A stretch of 64,000 nt of DNA. Source: JAIPAN01 sp040403555. Lineage in GTDB: Bacteria > Bacteroidota > Bacteroidia > Sphingobacteriales > Sphingobacteriaceae. The position numbers and the translations under genes were made by a program. The notes beneath the pieces were generated by a model. The model was not told the origin of the DNA. It was given only the letters and a program-made list of their open reading frames with translations, and did not search any database. The DNA lies in assembly GCA_040403555.1 (NCBI GenBank), contig JBBAKN010000001.1, positions 124,001-188,000 on the forward strand, in the 5' to 3' direction. Positions 50,802 to 59,792 of the stretch are shown here, piece by piece (the first letter of the stretch is position 1; every line of letters starts with the position of its first letter).

Positions 50802-51932
50802 ATGAGAGTTTATTTAGATAATGCCGCCACTACCCCTCTAGATAAAGAGGTAATAAAAGAAATGTGTAACGTAATGGAAAACCAATTTGGCAATCCATCG
50901 TCTATACATGCACATGGCCGTGAAGTACGATCGGTGGTAGAAAAAGCACGTAAAAGTGTAGCAAGCCTTTTAAATACCTCACCGGCTGAGATATTTTTCA
51001 CCTCAGGAGGCACAGAGGCAGATAATACAGCCATTCGCTGTGGCATTATAGATCATGGAATAACACATGCCATTACCTCTAAAATTGAGCACCATGCCGT
51101 TCTACACACCTTAGAAGCCTTGGCAAACGAAGGTATTATAAAACTTAGCTTCGTAAAGATAAATGAGAAAGGAAGTATTGATTTAGCGCATTTAGAAGAA
51201 TTACTTAAAACCAATCCCAAAACATTTGTATCGCTGATGCACGCCAATAACGAAATTGGCACCCTTACCAATATTGAGCACGTTGGTGAACTTTGTGAAC
51301 AATACGATGCGCTTTTCCATAGTGACACAGTTCAAACAATGGGGCACTATCGCCACGATTTAAGCAAACTAAAGGTACATTTTTTAGTATGTGCCGCCCA
51401 TAAAATACATGGCCCAAAAGGCGTTGGATTCTTATACATCAACCATAAAATTAAGATTAAGCCGTTTATTTACGGAGGTGCACAAGAGCGTAACATGCGG
51501 GGTGGCACAGAAAATGTATATGGCATTGTAGGCTTAGCCAAAGCATTGGGACTAGCTTATGCAGATATGGAAAAACATCAGGCTCATATTCAAGAAATTA
51601 AATCATACATGATTGACGAGTTGAAAAGAGCTATTCCCGGCATTGGTTTTAATGGAAAAACATCTGCAGATGAAAGCTTATATACCGTACTCAATGTATC
51701 TTTTCCAAAAATGGAAATGCCCGATATGCTGCTCTTTAATTTAGATATTTCCGGAATTTCTGCTTCTGGAGGTAGTGCATGTAGTTCGGGAAGTAACATT
51801 GGCTCCCATGTATTAAGTGGTATTGGTGCCGATAGTTCAAGCCCTGCAGTACGTTTCTCTTTTAGTAAGTATACTACCAAAGAAGAGATTGATTTTGTAA
51901 TCAGCAAAATCAAAGAATTGAATTTATTCTAG
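50802..51932 (+). CDS. Cysteine desulfurase (NifS/IscS-like)
   Basis: PLP enzyme of 376 aa that takes sulfur from cysteine for Fe-S clusters and thio-modified tRNA. PLP Lys201 is in HKIHGPKGVGFLY; catalytic Cys327 is in GGSACSSGSNIGSHVL, a loop of the class I (NifS/IscS) type. Start YLDNAATTPLD is standard. No IscU or regulator is adjacent; it may act with the MnmA pathway. It sits between glmM and the patatin gene. Confidence 0.94.
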   Translation: MRVYLDNAATTPLDKEVIKEMCNVMENQFGNPSSIHAHGREVRSVVEKARKSVASLLNTSPAEIFFTSGGTEADNTAIRCGIIDHGITHAITSKIEHHAVLHTLEALANEGIIKLSFVKINEKGSIDLAHLEELLKTNPKTFVSLMHANNEIGTLTNIEHVGELCEQYDALFHSDTVQTMGHYRHDLSKLKVHFLVCAAHKIHGPKGVGFLYINHKIKIKPFIYGGAQERNMRGGTENVYGIVGLAKALGLAYADMEKHQAHIQEIKSYMIDELKRAIPGIGFNGKTSADESLYTVLNVSFPKMEMPDMLLFNLDISGISASGGSACSSGSNIGSHVLSGIGADSSSPAVRFSFSKYTTKEEIDFVISKIKELNLF

Positions 51933-51992
51933 GTCGCTAAATCGGCAATAGCCGAATATGTGGCCTCTACAGATACAAAAAAAACAATACCT

Positions 51993-54302
51993 ATGAAAAA
52001 ATTTGTTCTATTCAGTCTCATGCTATTTGTACTAAACCAAGTAAAGGCGCAAAAAGTGGGCTTGGTATTGAGTGGTGGTGGGGCAAAAGGCTTGGCTCAC
52101 ATTGGCGTTTTAAAAGCATTAGAAGAAAATCATATCCCTATTGATTATATAACGGGAACCTCTATGGGCGGAATTGTGGGTGCCTTATATGCTGCTGGCT
52201 ATTCTCCATCCGAAATCGAATATATTGCAGAAAGCGATGATTTTCAAGAATGGGTAAACGGACGTTTTAAAAGTGATTTCAGGTACTATTTTAAGAAGAA
52301 ACCTGATAATCCTGCCTTTTTAAATGCCAAGCTAGAAATTGATACCAGTTTTAATGCCAGTTTTAGAGCCAATTTAGTAAACGATATTCCTCTAAACTTT
52401 GCTTTGTTGCAATTATTAGGACAAGCCTCGGCTACGGCTCAAAACAATTTTGATAACCTTTTTGTACCCTATCGTTGCATTGTATCTGATATTTTTGATA
52501 AAAAAATGGTTCCTATTGGTAGCGGTAGTTTGGTAGAAGCCGTACGAGGCACTATGGCCGTTCCGCTAGTTTATCGTCCGGTAAAAGTGGGCAATAGGTA
52601 TGTATTTGATGGGGGTATTTACAACAACTTCCCGGTAGATGTGATGAAAAGCAATTTTAAACCCGATTATATCATTGGGGTAAATGTATCCTCAAAAACC
52701 TACAATGAATATCCAACAGAGAATGATGATCGGGTTGTAAACCGCTTTTTGATGTATATGTTTTTAGCCAATTCGGATACTGCAAGCGTAGGTAAAAACG
52801 GGACAGTAATACAACCCAATATAAGCTCATTTTCGGCCACCAATTTTAGCGATGTTAGTGCCATTATACAAAGTGGATATGAGGCCGCAATGGCCGATAT
52901 GTCAAACATCTTAAACGCTGTAAAACAAAGGAGTGATGCTTATAAATTAAAAGAAGAGCGAATTGCCTTTAAAAATAAAAATGCCAATCTTGTTTTCGAC
53001 CAAGTTCTTATAAATGGCATTAACTCTAAACAAAGAGAATATGTACAACATGTTTTTTTTGCCAAAAAACAAGAATTAGACTTGCTAGGTATAAAAGATG
53101 GTTACTATAAACTAGCGGCCGACGAAAATTTTGAAACCATTTATCCACGTCTTTACCAAGATTCTTTGACCCAACAGACTACCTTTGAGCTACAAGTAAA
53201 ACCACAAAAAAATTTCCGGATAGATTTTGGCGGCAGTATATCTACCCGGCCAGTAAGTAATGTATTTTTAGGGCTGCAATACAATTTTCTTGATAAACAA
53301 TCGTACACTTTTGGAGCAAACTTATATTCAGGTAGGTTTTACGAATCGGTGCAAACTACAGTTAGAATGGATGTACCCACTACCCGAACCTATTATATAG
53401 AAAACGAGTTTACGTACAACCATTGGAATTTTTACAGCACCAGCCAAATTATTGTAGATAAAGTAAAACCAACCTACGTAGATCAATCAGATAGGCAATG
53501 GGTAGCCAAACTAGGTACACCCTTTGGCCGTAGTGGTAAGCTGGAGTTTTTAGCAGGTTATTTCGATTTTAATGATCGATTTAGTCCAAACAACAATTAT
53601 GTATATGGCGATATTTTTGATGAGAGTACCTTCGCTGGCTTTAAAGCAGGCATTGATTTAAGAAAGAATAGTTTGAACAAAAAACAGTATGCTACCAAAG
53701 GCCTATTTTTTCAATTTCAAACAACATTTTTTGGAGGTACTGAGAACTATTCACCAGGTAACGTATTACGCAACGAACCTATTTTTGCTCAATTACATCC
53801 TATCGAAACAGCACATCATTGGTTACGCCTAAAAGCAAGTATAGAGCATTACCCCATCAGTAGTAAACACGTCACATTTGGTTATGCATTAGAATCAATA
53901 TTGACTAATAAACCGTTATTCAGTACCTATAAATCTAACTTATTAAGTGCCCCTGCATTTTATCCCTTGCAAGATTCAAAATCGATATTTTTCGAAGGAT
54001 TTAGAGCCAATTCCTATGTGGCTGGGGGAATAAAAAATATCATTTCGCTGCACAAAAATATTGATTTACGATTGGAGGCTTACTTGTTTAAATCTATTAA
54101 AGGATATGAACTTGTTGGCTTACAAGATGTATCGTGGAAACAATCTTCTAAAGCTCGGTATGTGGCTACCGCAGGATTGGTCTATCAGAGTCCAATTGGA
54201 CCCATTAGCCTCAGTGTAAATAGATACGATGATCAACAGAAGCCTATCGGGGTAATGTTTCATGCAGGCTTTTTGCTTTACAACAAACGCAGTTTAGATT
54301 AA
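51993..54302 (+). CDS. Patatin-like phospholipase fused to a BamA/Omp85-type barrel
   Basis: Exported protein of 769 aa. Signal peptide (1-19, QVKA-Q), then a patatin domain (about 20-320) with the oxyanion loop GGGAKGLAHIG, nucleophile Ser57 in GTSMGG and catalytic Asp206 in DGGIYNN. A linker (about 330-400) with POTRA-like content precedes a C-terminal beta barrel (about 420-769) ending YNKRSLD. This matches the PlpD-type of type V secretion, in which the barrel exports or anchors the lipase. ATG 51993 is used because the upstream GTG lacks signal-peptide sense. Its stop overlaps tamL by 4 bp. Confidence 0.9.
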   Translation: MKKFVLFSLMLFVLNQVKAQKVGLVLSGGGAKGLAHIGVLKALEENHIPIDYITGTSMGGIVGALYAAGYSPSEIEYIAESDDFQEWVNGRFKSDFRYYFKKKPDNPAFLNAKLEIDTSFNASFRANLVNDIPLNFALLQLLGQASATAQNNFDNLFVPYRCIVSDIFDKKMVPIGSGSLVEAVRGTMAVPLVYRPVKVGNRYVFDGGIYNNFPVDVMKSNFKPDYIIGVNVSSKTYNEYPTENDDRVVNRFLMYMFLANSDTASVGKNGTVIQPNISSFSATNFSDVSAIIQSGYEAAMADMSNILNAVKQRSDAYKLKEERIAFKNKNANLVFDQVLINGINSKQREYVQHVFFAKKQELDLLGIKDGYYKLAADENFETIYPRLYQDSLTQQTTFELQVKPQKNFRIDFGGSISTRPVSNVFLGLQYNFLDKQSYTFGANLYSGRFYESVQTTVRMDVPTTRTYYIENEFTYNHWNFYSTSQIIVDKVKPTYVDQSDRQWVAKLGTPFGRSGKLEFLAGYFDFNDRFSPNNNYVYGDIFDESTFAGFKAGIDLRKNSLNKKQYATKGLFFQFQTTFFGGTENYSPGNVLRNEPIFAQLHPIETAHHWLRLKASIEHYPISSKHVTFGYALESILTNKPLFSTYKSNLLSAPAFYPLQDSKSIFFEGFRANSYVAGGIKNIISLHKNIDLRLEAYLFKSIKGYELVGLQDVSWKQSSKARYVATAGLVYQSPIGPISLSVNRYDDQQKPIGVMFHAGFLLYNKRSLD

Positions 54303-56656
54303 AATGGCATGCCTATACCAAAGTTATATTGCACAAAGCGATATACATCTGGATAGTGTGTAGTGGCATAGATTTGTTTAAACTCTTTATTTAACATATT
54401 TTTTATAACCCACTGATCGGAGCCTGTAAACTGCGGATCGCGAATTTTAACCGCGGCATCTAATCTGAAAATGAAATAATCCATATCGAAACGTAAGCCT
54501 GCACCCGCACCTATGGCAAATTGCTTTAAGAATTTAGAAGAATTGAATTCTCCTCCGGGGTTTTCGGCCACAGCACGTATACGCCAAATATTTCCAAAAT
54601 CGGTAAAAGTGGCACCTTTTACTTTGGCTCCAAATAAGTTATTTAGTATTTTAAAGCGATATTCTAAGTTACCCTCAAATTTAATCTCTCCCAGCTGGTC
54701 CAAATTACGCAGGTTTTGTCTAATCTGCGGATCAATATCTGCTCTATTATAATTACCAGGCCCTAATGTTCTAGCTTGCCAAGCCCTAATGCCGTTAGTT
54801 CCACCAGCATAAAAATTCTTCTCAATAGGTAAAGCGGTATTATTACCATAAGGAATACCAAACCCTGGATTCAATCTAAAAACCAATTGCTTATCGCCAC
54901 CAAAGTATTTATACCAACGTATATCTAATTCTGCCTTAGCGTATTGCAAATAAGGTAAGCCAAACACTGTTCTATAACCTTTCGCATCTATTTTTAAATT
55001 CAATGCTTTACTTAACAAGCCCAAGGTATTGCCACTTAAATCTGCAGAGGCTTTTAAATAAAAGAAATTGCTTTTGGTGCTTAATAAAATATTATTGAGC
55101 GTAAACGCATACTGGCTACCAAAGTTTACAAATTGCCTATCGTTGGTTTTTACATACAATGAAAAGCCATTTGCATCTAAATAATCTCTAAAATCAGCAT
55201 CTAATTGGCCATTTCTATACTCTAAATTGAAGGGCGTGAAGGTGTGTTTTTTAAACTTGGTTTCCATCCAATCATAAGAAATTGCATTTATGAAGGTTCG
55301 ATTTTCGAAAGCGCTTTTTTGACGAAAATATTGGAAACTCGTAGAAAAAGTGGTGTGAGGTAAGCCATTTTTGCTCGAAACGGTATTCTTAAATGGAATG
55401 AGTATACGAGGAAATATAAAATTAGCACCGAGTTCAAACTCTCGGTTAAATGCTCTATCTGAAAGTTGGCTCAAAGATTTTGATTCGAACAATACACCAT
55501 ATCTGAACTTAAGATCAAACTGCTCGGCTCCACCAAACAAATTACGGTTTGTATAGGTATTACCAATATTAAAACCATTTCTAGCGGCATTTAATGTGTA
55601 TTCGCCCTCTAGCCGGTTAGACATTTTTTTAAGTGGCGTAAAATCATAAATGGCATCTAACACATGTGAGGTGTCGGATTGTTTTTGATAACTAATTTTT
55701 ATATTTCTAAATACGTTTAAATCATATAAGCGGTCGTAAGTTAAGTTCTCGGCCTCTAAATTATAATTAGTCCCTTTTTTAGAAAATATATACCTTGTAA
55801 TGGGCTTCAATTTAAACCTACCTGAATAATCTTTCAGATAATACTGATTGTCTAATACTGCAGAATCTAATGTTGTGGAATTTAGTAAACCAGTACTGGT
55901 ACGAATAGCCAAATAACTATTACCAATGGTATACCTTTCATGAGAAACTTTCCCGGTCGGATTGGCAATAAACAAATTTAACTTGGTTTTATGCTGCATG
56001 CCGTTCGTATCTACCTCAAATCGTAAATACTGACGTAAATACTCATAATACCCGCTTTTACGCATCAATTGGTAAACTTGTTCTCTCTCTGCGTTCAAGG
56101 TATCAGCATCGTAGCGTTTATCCTTTGCAACACTTGAAACAAATTGTTTATTTTTTAGATATAAGCTTCGCACCGTTGTATCTGGAATAGAATAGCTCAA
56201 CTCATTTATGGTGAATTCTGCTCCAGGAATAGCAGTAAATGTAATTTGGGCTTTTTGTTTTTCAATAGCAATGGCACTTTGAACTTTTGCACGCAAAAAG
56301 CCTTTAGTCTGTAAAAATTTCTCTATCTGTGTTCTAGATATTTCTACCAAGGAGCTATCTAATAAAGCGGGCGCTTCACCTATTTTTTTAATGTTATCGG
56401 TTCGATAACGGCCATTTTTAACATTTACTAGATTGTATAAACGCAAATTTAACCAAGATGGCTTTTGCAAATCTTTTTGCACGTATTGGTATGCTTGTTC
56501 CTCAAAACGAGGGTCTACATTTTTTAAATCTATCTTTCTTACTAATACCTGCTCTTTTTCTAAAAACCTAGTAGGCGAACAGCCAATCACAGAAATAAAA
56601 AGAAAAAGCAGTATTATTGCATGAACAAAAATGGACTTAGTGGCGTATGCTTTCAA
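54299..56656 (-). CDS. tamL: TamL: lipoprotein Omp85-family outer-membrane assembly protein
   Basis: Omp85/TamA-like protein of 785 aa. The N-terminus has a lipoprotein signal with Cys26 (VIGCSPTRFL), the mark of Bacteroidetes TamL as opposed to ordinary BamA/TamA. POTRA-like domains fill about residues 45-330 and a 16-strand barrel about 360-785, ending in an aromatic strand (YNFGIGMPF). It would assemble outer-membrane proteins with a TamB-like partner not seen here. The start is TTG at 56656; an in-frame stop lies just upstream, so no ATG is available. The start region overlaps the divergent rRNA methyltransferase by 10 bp. Confidence 0.9.
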   Translation of the reverse strand: MKAYATKSIFVHAIILLFLFISVIGCSPTRFLEKEQVLVRKIDLKNVDPRFEEQAYQYVQKDLQKPSWLNLRLYNLVNVKNGRYRTDNIKKIGEAPALLDSSLVEISRTQIEKFLQTKGFLRAKVQSAIAIEKQKAQITFTAIPGAEFTINELSYSIPDTTVRSLYLKNKQFVSSVAKDKRYDADTLNAEREQVYQLMRKSGYYEYLRQYLRFEVDTNGMQHKTKLNLFIANPTGKVSHERYTIGNSYLAIRTSTGLLNSTTLDSAVLDNQYYLKDYSGRFKLKPITRYIFSKKGTNYNLEAENLTYDRLYDLNVFRNIKISYQKQSDTSHVLDAIYDFTPLKKMSNRLEGEYTLNAARNGFNIGNTYTNRNLFGGAEQFDLKFRYGVLFESKSLSQLSDRAFNREFELGANFIFPRILIPFKNTVSSKNGLPHTTFSTSFQYFRQKSAFENRTFINAISYDWMETKFKKHTFTPFNLEYRNGQLDADFRDYLDANGFSLYVKTNDRQFVNFGSQYAFTLNNILLSTKSNFFYLKASADLSGNTLGLLSKALNLKIDAKGYRTVFGLPYLQYAKAELDIRWYKYFGGDKQLVFRLNPGFGIPYGNNTALPIEKNFYAGGTNGIRAWQARTLGPGNYNRADIDPQIRQNLRNLDQLGEIKFEGNLEYRFKILNNLFGAKVKGATFTDFGNIWRIRAVAENPGGEFNSSKFLKQFAIGAGAGLRFDMDYFIFRLDAAVKIRDPQFTGSDQWVIKNMLNKEFKQIYATTHYPDVYRFVQYNFGIGMPF

Positions 56657-57390
56657 AATCAGAGATCGGTTTTATAAAATCATTGCAGCAAAAGAAATGC
56701 CGTAAAGAGCATGCTCTATTTGTGGTGGAGGGGCTAAAATCTGTTCTCGAATTTCTTCAATCGGGATATCGTGTACACTCCGTATATGGCACTTCTACTG
56801 TACTCCCAAAATTGGGCAAAATCTCCCAAAATATAAAGTTATTAGAGGTTAAAGCTGATGAAATTGCTAAAATATCGGGTTTAAATACACCTCAAGACGT
56901 ATTGGCGGTGGTTTATATTCCACAAAAAGACGAAAATGATCTTATAATTGAAGCGAATACCTTCCATTTACTCCTCGATGGCGTTCAAGATCCGGGGAAT
57001 TTAGGCACCATTATTCGTACCGCCGACTGGTTTGGATTTAAAGAACTCATTTGCTCTACCGATACGGTAGAAGCTTACAACCCTAAAGTGGTACAAGCCA
57101 GCATGGGCTCTTTAGCCAGAATAAAGGTTATTTACACCGATTTAGAGGATGTAATCCAAGGCAGTAGTTTACCCACTTTTGCCGCTACCTTAGGCGGAAC
57201 CTCCATTTTTGAAACCACTTTTGGACATGAAGGGTTACTTATTCTAGGCAACGAAGGCAATGGCATTCGACCCGAAATTTTAGAAAAAGTAAAAAATCAA
57301 GTAACCATACCTCAGTTTGGTGCTGCCGAATCGTTAAATGTGGCAGTAAGTGCCGGTATTTTTTGTGCCGAAGTACGCCGTAAAGCTTAA
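56647..57390 (+). CDS. TrmH/SpoU-family RNA 2'-O-methyltransferase
   Basis: SPOUT methyltransferase of 247 aa that methylates ribose in rRNA or tRNA. The N-terminal substrate-binding domain (1-95) has EHALFVVEGLKSV; the SPOUT core has motif 1 LDGVQDPGNLGTIIRTADWF, motif 2 LILGNEGNGIRPE and motif 3 IPQFGAAESLNVAVSAGIF. The RlmB-like site is likely but the target base is not certain. Its ATG overlaps the start region of divergent tamL. Confidence 0.92.
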   Translation: MLSKSEIGFIKSLQQKKCRKEHALFVVEGLKSVLEFLQSGYRVHSVYGTSTVLPKLGKISQNIKLLEVKADEIAKISGLNTPQDVLAVVYIPQKDENDLIIEANTFHLLLDGVQDPGNLGTIIRTADWFGFKELICSTDTVEAYNPKVVQASMGSLARIKVIYTDLEDVIQGSSLPTFAATLGGTSIFETTFGHEGLLILGNEGNGIRPEILEKVKNQVTIPQFGAAESLNVAVSAGIFCAEVRRKA

Positions 57391-57395
57391 GCTTG

Positions 57396-59273
57396 TTATT
57401 CGCTCAATTCTAACCAGCGCAATTCTTTTTCATCCAACAAGTCCACCAATACTTGAACTCGTTCGGCGGCTATTTGCAATTCATCGTAGCCTATGCCAGC
57501 ATTCATGGCACTCTCCAGAGCGATTTTTTCTTCTCCAAGTAGCGCTATTTCTTTCTCCAATGCTTCAAACTCACGTTTTTCATTAAAAGATAATTGTACT
57601 TTTTCTTTGGTGGGAGCCTTTGGTTGACTTTTATCTACCATAATTTGGTGCGCTGCTTTATCATCCTGAATTAAGCCATTAAGCAAGGCCTCCCGATATT
57701 GAGTATAATTTCCAGGATAATCACGCACTACCCCGTTTCCTTCAAAAGCAAAGAGGTGATCTACCATCCGATCCATAAAATACCTATCGTGACTTACAAT
57801 GAGTATACAGCCCGGATATTCTAATAAAAACTCCTCCAGTGTACGCAGGGTTTGTAAATCTAAATCGTTGGTGGGCTCATCGAGTACCAAAAAATTAGGA
57901 TTGCGAAACAGGACGCTCAAGAGCTGCAAACGGCGTTTTTCGCCACCGCTCAGCTTGCTTAAGGGAGTGTATTGCTGCTGGGCATTAAACCCAAATTTTT
58001 CCATAAACTGGCTGGCGCCAATTTTAGATCCATCGGCCATTGGGAAATATTCGCCCATAGTTTTTACGTATTCAATGGCTCGTACATCTTCTTCGTAGCT
58101 CAGCCCATCTTGGCCAAAATTGCCAAAAACTACAGTTCCACCATGATCAATGGTGCCACTATCGGATTGTTCTAACTGCAGGGCTATTTTAAGAAAAGTA
58201 GATTTACCAACGCCATTTTTACCCACTACCCCAATGCGTTCGCCACGCTGAAAAGTATATTCAAAATCGTTTAAAATGCATAAATCACCAAAACTTTTCG
58301 ATACATTTTTTAACTCCAAAATTTTTCCACCCAATCGGGTCATTTTTATTTGCAGAGATACTTCACTTACTTCATTTTTCTTTTTAACCCGATCCTCTAC
58401 TCCAGCAAACGCATCTTGTCGGCTTTTACTTTTGGTAGTTCTAGCTTTAGGTTGCCTACGCATCCACTCCAACTCTCTACGGTAGGTATTTTTATCTTTT
58501 TCGAGTTCGCTTTGCTCCATTTCTTGGCGCAAGCTCTTTTGCTCTAAAAAGTAATCGTAAGTGCCTTTGTATACAAATACTTTCTCTTCATCAATCTCTA
58601 CAATTTCATTGCATACGGCATCTAAAAAGTATCTATCGTGGGTAACCAACAATAAGGTAAGTTTTTGCGCACTTAAATAATCTTCCAACCATTCTATCAT
58701 ACTTACATCGAGGTGGTTGGTGGGCTCATCTAAAATAAGCAAACACTTGCCCTCGTGTAGTTGTGCCTCAATAAGGGCTTGTGCAAGCGCCACTCGTTTT
58801 TTTTGCCCACCACTTAAGGTAGCCATGGGTTCATTTAGGTGATGTAAATTGAGTTTTCCTAAAATCTGTTTTAAATCGCTTTCAAAAGTCCAGGCATTCA
58901 ACTCATCCAAATCACCCATTAGTTTGGCTAATTTATCGTGATCATCCGATCCTTCTTCTAAAAACAATTCATACTCTTTTACCACCTTCACTACTGGGTT
59001 TTCTAAGCGAAGTACATTATCCCAAATAGATTTAGTGCCGTCAAAGTCATTATCCTGCTGCAACATCACGGTTTTAATATCTTTATGCACCCAAACAGTG
59101 CCGCTATCGGGCGTATCTAAACCAGCTAAAATTTTCATGAGCGTGCTCTTTCCACTTCCGTTACGAGCCACTAAGGCAATTTTATCGCCTTCATCTATAT
59201 TAATCGTAATATTTTTAAAAAGGGTGCGTATTCCAAACGACTTACTTACATTTTCTACCGAGGCGTAATTCAT
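57396..59273 (-). CDS. ABC-F family ATPase (Uup-like)
   Basis: Ribosome-linked ABC-F protein of 625 aa without membrane segments. It has two ABC domains: Walker A RNGSGKST and KNGVGKST, signatures TLSGGQKKR and KLSGGEKRR, Walker B LLILDEPTNHLD and FLVLDEPTNDLD. The inter-domain linker (about 245-310) has the PtIM-like arginine-rich REL-EWMRRQPKAR. The C-terminal coiled coil (about 550-625) is like Uup. It relieves stalled ribosomes in other bacteria. Its promoter lies 4 bases before the ATG (59278-59285). Confidence 0.92.
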   Translation of the reverse strand: MNYASVENVSKSFGIRTLFKNITINIDEGDKIALVARNGSGKSTLMKILAGLDTPDSGTVWVHKDIKTVMLQQDNDFDGTKSIWDNVLRLENPVVKVVKEYELFLEEGSDDHDKLAKLMGDLDELNAWTFESDLKQILGKLNLHHLNEPMATLSGGQKKRVALAQALIEAQLHEGKCLLILDEPTNHLDVSMIEWLEDYLSAQKLTLLLVTHDRYFLDAVCNEIVEIDEEKVFVYKGTYDYFLEQKSLRQEMEQSELEKDKNTYRRELEWMRRQPKARTTKSKSRQDAFAGVEDRVKKKNEVSEVSLQIKMTRLGGKILELKNVSKSFGDLCILNDFEYTFQRGERIGVVGKNGVGKSTFLKIALQLEQSDSGTIDHGGTVVFGNFGQDGLSYEEDVRAIEYVKTMGEYFPMADGSKIGASQFMEKFGFNAQQQYTPLSKLSGGEKRRLQLLSVLFRNPNFLVLDEPTNDLDLQTLRTLEEFLLEYPGCILIVSHDRYFMDRMVDHLFAFEGNGVVRDYPGNYTQYREALLNGLIQDDKAAHQIMVDKSQPKAPTKEKVQLSFNEKREFEALEKEIALLGEEKIALESAMNAGIGYDELQIAAERVQVLVDLLDEKELRWLELSE

Positions 59274-59277
59274 GCCG

Positions 59278-59285
59278 CAAAGGTA
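59278..59285 (-). promoter_or_regulatory. -7 promoter element next to the ABC-F start
   Basis: The minus strand reads TACCTTTG, an exact TAnnTTTG match with only four bases (CGGC) before the ATG at 59273, predicting a leaderless mRNA. Confidence 0.5.
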
Positions 59286-59398
59286 ACATTGGCAAGGTTA
59301 ACACAGCGTTAAAGCCTAAATTTTGCTGCATATATTTTCAACAACTAGTTTCAACAAAGAAAAGCTGAGTATTTATGGTTATAAAAATAATATTTTAC

Positions 59399-59406
59399 TA
59401 TTTTTG
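59399..59406 (+). promoter_or_regulatory. -7 promoter element for tRNA-Cys and the small protein
   Basis: TATTTTTG matches TAnnTTTG exactly, 16 bases before the tRNA. No further -7 box separates the tRNA from the small gene. Confidence 0.55.
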
Positions 59407-59422
59407 CAGTCCTTGAATAAAG

Positions 59423-59493
59423 GGTCGGATGGCCGAGTGGCTAGGCTCAGCTCTGCAAAAGCTGCTACAGCGGTTCGAATCCGCTTCCGACCT
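59423..59493 (+). tRNA. tRNA-Cys (anticodon GCA)
   Basis: Cloverleaf of 71 nt with acceptor GGTCGGA/TCCGACC, anticodon stem CAGCT/AGCTG around CTGCAAA with GCA at 59455-59457, and T arm AGCGG-TTCGAAT-CCGCT. The discriminator is T (U73), the tRNA-Cys identity base. No CCA is encoded. A 59-codon protein gene starts 27 bases downstream with no promoter or terminator between them. Confidence 0.96.
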
Positions 59494-59520
59494 CAAGAAA
59501 AAACTTAAAAAAGAAAGACC

Positions 59521-59700
59521 ATGGGAGTAACTCGTTTAAAAAGAAAAGACAGAAGAAACAAAACTGTTTCTCGTTTAGAAGTGCAATTTTTGAAAATGGC
59601 TCACAACATTGAAGTGGGTAGCCGTTCAAAAGAGAAAGCTAGCAGCCAAGTTTCTAAAAACAATGCTGTTTTAGCTCAAATTGAAGCTAAAGCGAAGTAA
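59521..59700 (+). CDS. Small basic protein (59 aa)
   Basis: Short ORF with ATG at 59521 and TAA at 59698-59700. The N-terminal part is strongly basic (TRLKRKDRRNKTVSRLEV, about 10 Lys/Arg in 22 residues) and the rest is helix-prone (SRSKEKASSQVSKNNAVLAQ). I recall similar small proteins in Sphingobacteriales, but no function is known to me; a nucleic-acid or ribosome contact is inferred from charge. It is followed by a strong terminator, and its codon use matches its neighbours. Confidence 0.82.
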   Translation: MGVTRLKRKDRRNKTVSRLEVQFLKMAHNIEVGSRSKEKASSQVSKNNAVLAQIEAKAK

Positions 59701-59741
59701 GCTGCATTACCGGCATTTTTGCCGATAAAAATATATAGATC

Positions 59742-59772
59742 ACCCGATTAAGCAATTAATCGGGTTTTTTTG
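59742..59772 (+). terminator. Intrinsic terminator after the tRNA-Cys/small-protein unit
   Basis: Ten-base-pair stem ACCCGATTAA (59742-59751) with TTAATCGGGT (59756-59765) around a GCAA tetraloop, followed by TTTTTT. A smaller stem CGGCA/TGCCG lies at 59711-59724. Confidence 0.9.
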
Positions 59773-59792
59773 TTTAAAGCAAGACAAGGAAA

